From the IMG/VR virus record IMGVR_UViG_3300032323_002587, positions 1-39,548 of that record: a stretch of 39,548 nt of DNA; one strand, given 5' to 3'. Positions within the stretch are counted from its first letter, which is position 1. Every line of letters starts with the position of its first letter. The notes below the pieces were generated by a model. The model was given only the letters and a program-made list of their open reading frames with translations, made no database searches and had not been told where the DNA came from. This DNA comes from a virus. The translations under genes and the position numbers were made by a program. Below are positions 34,315 through 39,548 of the stretch, piece by piece.

Positions 34315-35835
34315 TTAGACTAGTTTGAAGTTCCAATCTCCTGGGCCGTATTCGCCTTCAAATGCCTTGAGCCACTGCTCTCCGTCCCACTTGTATTTGA
34401 TACCAGTGCGAATATTTTGGATTACTATGTTAGCATCCGCTTCTGCAGGATCCCAGATAGTACTCCATTGACTGCCAGTCCACTCTATGATAGAGTTGGC
34501 TGCAATCACAGGATCAGTGCCATCTTGATTAACCCAAGAGCTATCGTCGTTGCTAGGCTCGCGCCAAGCCTGCGGACCTCTATATGGGACATTGGTGCTA
34601 TCTGCAGGATTGCTAGGATATTCTATAAATCCATCACGATTTTTACTGTTGTTGACATCGTCTAGCATTAAAAATCTAACTCCTACAGGAATACCGGCAT
34701 GACTGCCATAGACTTCTAAAGGATTGTATTTGTAAGGATTGATAATAGCATCTACTGTACCTCTGGTTTCTGTCGAGCCCGTAATATCATCATTACCTGG
34801 ATATGTATCAGCATCTAAGGTCACTGTTAATACAGTACCATCCAAAGGGTTGACTACAAATGTACCTAGTATTTCTGTGCCATCGGATTTTTTAAACCAT
34901 ATTTCACTGCCTGGGGTATATCCGCCTTGTAGTTCCAAGATAGCCTGCCACTCAACTGGTTCACCATTGGCGTATTCTTTCTGATCTAATCCTAGTGCTA
35001 ACACAGCATGTACCGGATTTACCAGTGTAAGATCATATTGATGATCTGATAGGTTGCCTGTGTTAGATTTAAACAATAATACTCGATATCGATTCGTAGT
35101 TGTACCAAAACTTCCGACAGATCTATTAAACACAAGATCATCAAGACCTACAATGTCTCCGCTTTCTGTAAACACATTTGAGATCACTGATTGTACGATA
35201 CCTAATTTTTTAACCTTAGCTGGTGGACTAATCCATACCGGCATTTCAAACTCCATGGTACAAATATCAATTTCTGATTCGGCACCTGCAGGAATTGTTC
35301 TGCTGCTAAAATTAGTAGAAGTCAAGTACATGGTACTAAGGCTAGTCCAATCTATGTAGTTGTCAGTTGTTTGTAATTCTAAACTTGGTGTGAACAGCAC
35401 CGCGATCTGCTCAAACAATTGTAATTTTTGGTCAGTATTTGAAGTCCATAGGTCTGCCTTCATAGTCAACTTATAAGGAGTGGGCATTAGTCGTTCAACT
35501 GTGTAGTTACCGCCTTGAACGTTTTGATACTCTCTAGTACCTCCAGCATCTGTGTACCTACGTTCTCTGATGTGTACCTTACTGACAAAGGTTGGATCTG
35601 ACAAACGGTCAGTGGCCATTTCTAGACCAGAAATATAACAGGCTATTCTTGGAACCGTGGGCATTTTGTTTTCTGAGTTTTCTTTAATGATAGCTGCCAC
35701 TTGTCTGGTCATGTCGCCATATAGCACAGGCACAGTAGACAGTGTGCCGTCTCCGGCCTTGTACTGAAACCCTATGAACACACGCATAAACTGCGTGACG
35801 TATCTTCTTATTTGTCCGTCATAAAACCAATCCAT
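34315..35835 (-). CDS. 15: gp15-like tail completion / sheath stabiliser protein
   Basis: A 506-aa protein. The N-terminal part (MDWFYDGQIRRYVTQFMRVF, GDMTRQVAAIIKENSEN, PRIACYISGLEMATDRL, EQIAVLFTPSLELQ, MEFEMPVWISPPAKVKKLG) fits the gp15 family of T4-like phages, which caps the tail tube and sheath and joins tail to neck. T4 gp15 is roughly half this length; here ~250 extra residues follow, rich in G, D and N and ending W.GEQWLKAFEGEYGPGDW. The ATG overlaps the gp14 stop (TAATG). Acts in tail terminator assembly. Confidence 0.8.
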   Translation of the reverse strand: MDWFYDGQIRRYVTQFMRVFIGFQYKAGDGTLSTVPVLYGDMTRQVAAIIKENSENKMPTVPRIACYISGLEMATDRLSDPTFVSKVHIRERRYTDAGGTREYQNVQGGNYTVERLMPTPYKLTMKADLWTSNTDQKLQLFEQIAVLFTPSLELQTTDNYIDWTSLSTMYLTSTNFSSRTIPAGAESEIDICTMEFEMPVWISPPAKVKKLGIVQSVISNVFTESGDIVGLDDLVFNRSVGSFGTTTNRYRVLLFKSNTGNLSDHQYDLTLVNPVHAVLALGLDQKEYANGEPVEWQAILELQGGYTPGSEIWFKKSDGTEILGTFVVNPLDGTVLTVTLDADTYPGNDDITGSTETRGTVDAIINPYKYNPLEVYGSHAGIPVGVRFLMLDDVNNSKNRDGFIEYPSNPADSTNVPYRGPQAWREPSNDDSSWVNQDGTDPVIAANSIIEWTGSQWSTIWDPAEADANIVIQNIRTGIKYKWDGEQWLKAFEGEYGPGDWNFKLV

Positions 35836-37241
35836 TATTCATCCGCCTGTGGTCTAAGAGCCTTTGATAGGCCCTGTTTTTCTTTGACGGTGTGTCCGTC
35901 AATTTCGTTAGTTGTGATATTATTAATGAACGTTGTTTTTTGTGTCTGTCGAATTTCTTTACCTTCGAACAAATCGCCTTGACCAACATTTTCACTGCCG
36001 AGATTGTTCATGGTCATACGCACATTGTCCTCAAACTTAACCCAACGACTGCCGTTGAATCTAAACAGTCTGTGTGGTAGATAATCTTTACGCAGAGCAA
36101 ATTGTCCCTCTACTGGATTTATTGGGAATGCAATGCCTGCAGTAAACGGAGCACCATTGGGCGGTATACCGTCTTCAGTTAGATACCCATCATATCCTTT
36201 ACCATCTGCAGTCTGTAACATAGTAGCTGCATTGATGCCAACATATATAGGATCGTTATTTTCATCAAATAATAAATTTCCATCTACATCGGTGGCCTGT
36301 GTTTGGCGATCCACACTATATTCAGCGACAACATCATTGTCTACAGTGACTAACTCTGCTCTACCCGTTTCGCTGTCTCGCTGAAGAGTATAGAACTTAC
36401 TAGTGTCATATCCACTCTTAGGAGCATCAGCTTCGGCTTGATTTAGCACTGCCTGAGTAATCTGCATCTCTCGATTATATGTAGATACAATATCTCTTAG
36501 ACTGTCTGCTAATTGATAGTAGGTAGTGTTAGGAGGTGCAATACCTGTAACTTCTTGAACGACCTCATATTTCTTACCATCGGGTCCTGTAACAATGTCG
36601 CCCGGATAATAGGTAATTGCTGAGTTATATGTGCCTTTGTCTGCGTCACTGTTGGCGATTCCATCTAGTATCTGTTTGTATTCTTGACTGTCTACCAGCG
36701 GCTTACATTTGGCACGATATAAATGTGGATACCAAGTTACTGAAAATCCCTCTGCGGCTCTGCTTACTTCTTCTATCACATAAAATCTTTTTAGAGCATA
36801 GTTTAAATCGTTAAGAGCATATTCGTCTTTTAGGTGTGGTAGTTCAATAACATCACCTGCTATAATTTTTCTGCCAAGTTTTTCCACAGTATCAGTGATA
36901 TGGAATGTCATAAAGATAGTATCATTTTGTAAAAACAAACCAAACTGACTGAGATTAAAATCTATATCTGATAGATTATACACGCCTCTTAATACGTAGA
37001 CATCAGGATCATATTTGCGATCTCTGTTTTCTAAGAACAGTAGATCTTGAATATTAAAAGGATTATCGCCACCTGTATATTCTGGAGTGCTAGGTGTATT
37101 TCCAGAAGCTGCAGCAGCAGGTCCTATATATTTGTGCACCAGTATATCCGTGCCGCCAACTTGGAACATTTCCCAGGCGGTTTTATCGATAAATTTGTAG
37201 TCGTTGCCCTTTTCAGGACGATAGAGGCTTAATCTTGGCAT
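35835..37241 (-). CDS. 14: gp14-like neck protein
   Basis: 468 aa from the ATG at 37241 (MPRLSLYRPEKGND). Upstream in-frame starts (37247, and a codon at 37301) are disfavoured, because 37301 would overlap the divergent gp13 gene and 37247 precedes the predicted transcript start. NPFNIQDLLFLENRDRKYD, the AGDVIELPHLKDEYALND block and RFYVIEEVSRAAEGFS fit gp14, which with gp13 closes the DNA-filled head and receives the tail. It is longer than T4 gp14 because of insertions after ~residue 200. No Shine-Dalgarno. Divergent from gp13, coupled to gp15. Confidence 0.75.
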   Translation of the reverse strand: MPRLSLYRPEKGNDYKFIDKTAWEMFQVGGTDILVHKYIGPAAAASGNTPSTPEYTGGDNPFNIQDLLFLENRDRKYDPDVYVLRGVYNLSDIDFNLSQFGLFLQNDTIFMTFHITDTVEKLGRKIIAGDVIELPHLKDEYALNDLNYALKRFYVIEEVSRAAEGFSVTWYPHLYRAKCKPLVDSQEYKQILDGIANSDADKGTYNSAITYYPGDIVTGPDGKKYEVVQEVTGIAPPNTTYYQLADSLRDIVSTYNREMQITQAVLNQAEADAPKSGYDTSKFYTLQRDSETGRAELVTVDNDVVAEYSVDRQTQATDVDGNLLFDENNDPIYVGINAATMLQTADGKGYDGYLTEDGIPPNGAPFTAGIAFPINPVEGQFALRKDYLPHRLFRFNGSRWVKFEDNVRMTMNNLGSENVGQGDLFEGKEIRQTQKTTFINNITTNEIDGHTVKEKQGLSKALRPQADE

Positions 37242-37248
37242 AGTCATA

Positions 37249-37255
37249 TATTTAC
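37249..37255 (-). promoter_or_regulatory. Late-promoter-like element before gp14
   Basis: GTAAATA on the minus strand. T4 late spacing puts the start at 37243, two bases before the gp14 ATG at 37241, i.e. an almost leaderless transcript. It forms a back-to-back pair with the gp13 element. Confidence 0.4.
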
Positions 37256-37262
37256 CGCTACG

Positions 37263-37269
37263 ATAAATA
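37263..37269 (+). promoter_or_regulatory. T4-type late promoter before gp13, leaderless
   Basis: ATAAATA ends five bases before the gp13 ATG, so T4 late spacing places the transcript start on the A of ATG. No Shine-Dalgarno is present. Confidence 0.5.
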
Positions 37270-37274
37270 ACAAT

Positions 37275-38033
37275 ATGAGCACATCTGATCAAGCAAAACA
37301 AGCAGTCTACGACTATTGTAAAGCCATGCTGGGCGAAGGTATGATTGACGTAGAATTAGACCCTATACACTACGAAACAGCATTAAACAGAGCGTTGGGC
37401 GTTTTCCGCCAAAGAAGCGATAATGCTGTTGAAGAAAGTTATGCATTTTTAACTCTCACAGAAAGTCAAAATGAATATATTCTTCCTAAAGAGATACAGC
37501 AGGTACGACAGATTTTTCGTCGAAGTGTTGGATCTAGAACAGGCAACGGTACAGGCGGCACAGTATTCGAACCATTTAATCTAGCATACACAAATACCTA
37601 TTTGTTAAGTTCGACAAACATGGGCGGATTATTAACCTACGAACTATTTGCACAATATCAAGAGTTAGTAGGTAAGATGTTTGGATCCTTTATTAATTTT
37701 ACCTGGCATCCACAGAGTCACAAATTGATTATTCATCAACGCCCTCGAGGCGAAGAATCAGTGATGCTACAGGTATACAATACCAAACCAGACTTTGCTA
37801 TCATCGATGATGTCTATGCCGGTCAATGGATCAAAGACTATTCGTTGGCCAACTGTAAAATTATGTTAGGCCAAGCACGTGAAAAGTTTGCGAGTATTGC
37901 TGGACCACAAGGTGGTACAGCACTTAACGGATCCGCAATGAAGTCAGAAGGACAGGCAGATATTGATAGACTAACAGTAGAGCTAACTACATCAGTATCG
38001 GGCGGTATCGGTTACACATTTATTACTGGATAA
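37275..38033 (+). CDS. 13: gp13-like neck (head completion) protein
   Basis: A 252-aa protein. The N-terminal IDVELDPIHYETALNRALGVFRQRS-type helix, ENEYILPKEIQQVRQIFRR and the C-terminal YAGQWIKDYSLANCKIMLGQ pattern are characteristic of gp13-like neck proteins in marine T4-like phages. Slightly shorter than T4 gp13. With gp14 it seals the portal vertex after packaging. It is divergent from gp14, whereas in T4 genes 13, 14 and 15 run together. The stop overlaps the next start (TAATG). Confidence 0.82.
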   Translation: MSTSDQAKQAVYDYCKAMLGEGMIDVELDPIHYETALNRALGVFRQRSDNAVEESYAFLTLTESQNEYILPKEIQQVRQIFRRSVGSRTGNGTGGTVFEPFNLAYTNTYLLSSTNMGGLLTYELFAQYQELVGKMFGSFINFTWHPQSHKLIIHQRPRGEESVMLQVYNTKPDFAIIDDVYAGQWIKDYSLANCKIMLGQAREKFASIAGPQGGTALNGSAMKSEGQADIDRLTVELTTSVSGGIGYTFITG

Positions 38034-38368
38034 TGAAAGCATCAGAATTTATATTTGAAGAAGACGAAACTCTCTATGATGCCAAATTAGTATGGGGTGT
38101 GGGGAAGAAGTCAGCTCGCAGCGGAACTACAAAATTAAAATTCCGCTGTACCAGTGGACCAAGGAAGAGTCGACAGGTTAGTCATCCTTCGAAATGCCAC
38201 CAACCTATAAATCAAGCCAAAGCACAGAAAATGAAAACTACTCGAGCTAGGACTAGTGTGCAGGCTGCCCGAAGAACAGATCGCACCAAATCTATTAATA
38301 CTGCCAGCGTATTGGCCAACAAGCTAAACAATCCTGGTAAACCAAAAACACCAAAACCCTATTATTAA
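38033..38368 (+). CDS. Small basic virion-region protein, unknown function
   Basis: A 111-aa protein. A short acidic N-terminus (MKASEFIFEEDETLYDAKL) is followed by a very basic stretch with FRCTSGPRKSRQVSHPSKC and runs of K, R, T and A up to the end (KPKTPKPYY). Proteins with a KFRCTSG.RKGR motif next to neck genes are common in T4-like marine phages, and no role is known to me. Its basic charge suggests DNA or RNA contact, perhaps at the head-tail junction. Coupled to gp13 by a TAATG overlap. Confidence 0.6.
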   Translation: MKASEFIFEEDETLYDAKLVWGVGKKSARSGTTKLKFRCTSGPRKSRQVSHPSKCHQPINQAKAQKMKTTRARTSVQAARRTDRTKSINTASVLANKLNNPGKPKTPKPYY

Positions 38369-38371
38369 AAT

Positions 38372-38400
38372 TTGACAATCTAAAAAATCTATTGTATAAT
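38372..38400 (+). promoter_or_regulatory. Consensus sigma70 promoter for the dNMP kinase
   Basis: TTGACA at 38372-38377 and TATAAT at 38395-38400, separated by 17 bp: both hexamers match the bacterial consensus with optimal spacing. A start near 38407 would give a short leader holding the GGAGG site. It lies in the 52-bp gap after the small basic gene. Confidence 0.75.
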
Positions 38401-38420
38401 ATCTTTAATTGGAGGATGTT

Positions 38421-39077
38421 ATGATTATAGGTGTATGCGGATTTATTGGTAGTGGTAAAGATACTATTGCCGACTATCTTGTTAATTTTCATGAATTTCG
38501 TAGAGAAAGTTTTGCATCAACCCTCAAAGATGCTGTGAGCGCGGTGTTTGGCTGGGATCGAACTATGCTAGAAGGCCGTACCAAAGAAGCCCGTGAGTGG
38601 CGAGAACAGGTAGACCCTTGGTGGGCATCTAGACTAGACATGCCTACGCTTACTCCTCGTTGGGTACTGCAATACTGGGGTACAGAAGTATGCCGCAAAG
38701 CCTTTCACGACGATATCTGGATCGCCAGCTTAGAAAACAAACTCCGCAACAGTAAAGACCATGTAGTAATCTCAGACTGCCGTTTTCCTAATGAAATTAG
38801 TTCTATTAAGAATGCAGGTGGACAAATTGTTTGGGTACAACGTGGTGCTTTGCCCGAATGGTATGAAGCTGCAGTAGATGCTAATCGAGGCAGCAATGTA
38901 GCGTTGAATGAACTAAAACGATTAAAAATACATGCTTCAGAAACTGCTTGGGTAGGCACAGAGTTTGACGCTATTATTGATAATAACAGCACTATAGACG
39001 AACTATATCAGCAAGCACAAACCCTAGTAATCGGCAATCAAATCACCTTGACGCCAAGCAATACCCTCCTTGCCTAA
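38421..39077 (+). CDS. 1: Deoxynucleoside monophosphate kinase (T4 gene 1-like)
   Basis: 218 aa from the ATG at 38421, which follows GGAGG at ideal distance (a TTG at 38409 overlaps that site). The P-loop is GFIGSGKDT at 7-15. FRRESFASTLKDAVSAVFGWDR, WVLQYWGTEVCRKAFHDDIW and VISDCRFPNEISSIKNAGGQ are hallmarks of phage dNMP kinases. The enzyme turns dNMPs into dNDPs in the cytoplasm, feeding phage DNA synthesis. It has its own host-type promoter although it sits among late virion genes. The last 54 bp overlap the convergent HNH-like gene. Confidence 0.9.
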   Translation: MIIGVCGFIGSGKDTIADYLVNFHEFRRESFASTLKDAVSAVFGWDRTMLEGRTKEAREWREQVDPWWASRLDMPTLTPRWVLQYWGTEVCRKAFHDDIWIASLENKLRNSKDHVVISDCRFPNEISSIKNAGGQIVWVQRGALPEWYEAAVDANRGSNVALNELKRLKIHASETAWVGTEFDAIIDNNSTIDELYQQAQTLVIGNQITLTPSNTLLA

Positions 39078-39359
39078 TACTTGAGCACAGTTGCAGCAGA
39101 CGGTCTTTAGATTAGTAAGACGACAGTTGTCAAGATTGCCGTCAATATGAAAAACTCTAAAAACTTCAGGATGTGGGCTACGATGCCCACATTTTTCGCA
39201 CTGCGATTTTATACGATAGCCGGCTCGCTGCCATCGAGGAACCCGATGTCCTAGACCGTGTGTTATGCACAATTCGCAAAGTCTACGATAATAGGTTTTA
39301 TTATTTTTTTTATAGTTGACCGCACATGGTCGTTGCCCGCATTTACACAGTGGTCTCAT
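39024..39359 (-). CDS. HNH-like zinc-binding protein
   Basis: A 111-aa protein beginning MRPLCKCGQRPCAVNY. Cysteine pairs occur at 5/7, 28/31, 54/57 and 89/91, able to bind one or two zinc ions. FRVFHIDGNLDNCRLTNL resembles the HNH nuclease core (H71, D73, N75, N78), but the usual third histidine after CxxC is replaced (CCNCAQ). Similar proteins are often annotated HNH endonuclease in T4-like marine phages. Activity is uncertain here. It has no Shine-Dalgarno; TTAAATA lies five bases before the ATG. Confidence 0.65.
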   Translation of the reverse strand: MRPLCKCGQRPCAVNYKKNNKTYYRRLCELCITHGLGHRVPRWQRAGYRIKSQCEKCGHRSPHPEVFRVFHIDGNLDNCRLTNLKTVCCNCAQVLGKEGIAWRQGDLIADY

Positions 39360-39364
39360 ATGTT

Positions 39365-39371
39365 TATTTAA
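39365..39371 (-). promoter_or_regulatory. Late-promoter-like element before HNH-like gene, leaderless
   Basis: TTAAATA on the minus strand ends five bases before the ATG, so T4 late spacing puts the transcript start exactly on its A. No Shine-Dalgarno is present. Confidence 0.35.
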
Positions 39372-39434
39372 AAGATCTGGACCTTTTTAATCCCTTTATC
39401 TAGTGTTATAACCGCCCAATTTTACAATAACCCG

Positions 39435-39441
39435 CTAAATA
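39435..39441 (+). promoter_or_regulatory. Late-promoter-like element before the tail sheath gene
   Basis: CTAAATA, predicted start near 39447, giving a 26-nt leader with a GGAG site at 39461-39464 before the sheath ATG. Confidence 0.45.
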
Positions 39442-39472
39442 ATATGAGCAACTATTACCAGGAGAAAATGGG

Positions 39473-39548
39473 ATGGCACTACAATCACCAGGCGTACAAG
39501 TTACGGTAATCGACGAGAGTTTTTATACACCAGCTGAACCTGGTACTA
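39473..39548 (+). CDS. 18: Tail sheath protein, gp18-like (5' end only)
   Basis: The first 25 codons read MALQSPGVQVTVIDES and continue in frame to the window edge. This opening, with SPGVxVxxxDxS, is typical of T4-like contractile tail sheath subunits, whose N-terminus links neighbouring subunits. A GGAG site lies eight bases upstream of the ATG. The rest of the gene is outside the window, so the assignment rests on this short match and on neck genes being close by. Confidence 0.75.
   Translation, partial: MALQSPGVQVTVIDESFYTPAEPGT

Noticed and set aside
39444-39509. Short frame starting ATGAGCAAC before the sheath gene
   Set aside because: 21 codons, overlaps the sheath start in another frame, no ribosome binding site.
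1-39548. Prophage or host-chromosome setting
   Set aside because: No integrase, attachment site, repressor or host gene; continuous virion genes with T4-type late boxes fit a lytic myovirus.

Overview
The window looks like part of the virion-assembly region of a marine T4-like myovirus (uncultured phage of the cyanophage/pelagiphage type). The evidence is a gp13-like and a gp14-like neck protein, a gp15-like tail completion protein, the start of a gp18-like tail sheath gene, a T4 gene 1-like dNMP kinase, and T4-type late promoter elements (NTAAATA) before many transcription units. Genes are packed tightly, often with ATGA or TAATG overlaps. I saw no tRNA, rRNA, CRISPR array or transposon. The host cannot be read from the sequence.

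Layout. (1) 71-16407, plus strand: long-fibre/baseplate-periphery genes. These are a trimeric fibre protein, two small proteins, two giant paralogous modular fibres (1845 and 2552 aa), a small beta-rich protein, and a fibre with a C-terminal S74-type intramolecular chaperone. (2) 16411-33595: three glycine-rich adhesin-like genes on the plus strand, each meeting a minus-strand enzyme cassette head-on. Adhesin A meets a 2OG-Fe(II) oxygenase plus a carbamoyltransferase. Adhesin B meets a glycosyltransferase plus two 2OG oxygenases. Adhesin C, with a 74-aa partner, meets a ten-gene operon of seven 2OG oxygenases, two flavin-dependent halogenases and one unknown. (3) 33668-37241, minus strand: a small helical protein, an eroded Nudix-like protein, gp15-like and gp14-like. 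(4) 37275-39548: gp13-like, a small basic protein, dNMP kinase behind a consensus sigma70 promoter, a convergent HNH-like zinc protein, and the first 25 codons of gp18-like.

Main hypothesis (inference): the three 'adhesin facing enzyme cassette' units form a phage tail-decoration system. Oxygenases would hydroxylate, a carbamoyltransferase and a glycosyltransferase would cap hydroxyls, and halogenases would modify aromatic residues, with the glycine-rich receptor-binding proteins or neighbouring fibres as substrates. The layout and catalytic motifs are visible in the sequence; the substrates are not. Host metabolites, envelope glycans or DNA remain possible targets.

Secondary observations: several genes lack a Shine-Dalgarno and have NTAAATA placed so that the predicted late transcription start falls at or next to the ATG, which suggests leaderless late mRNAs; the giant fibres differ by gain of discrete modules; and the Nudix-like gene has lost its catalytic box.
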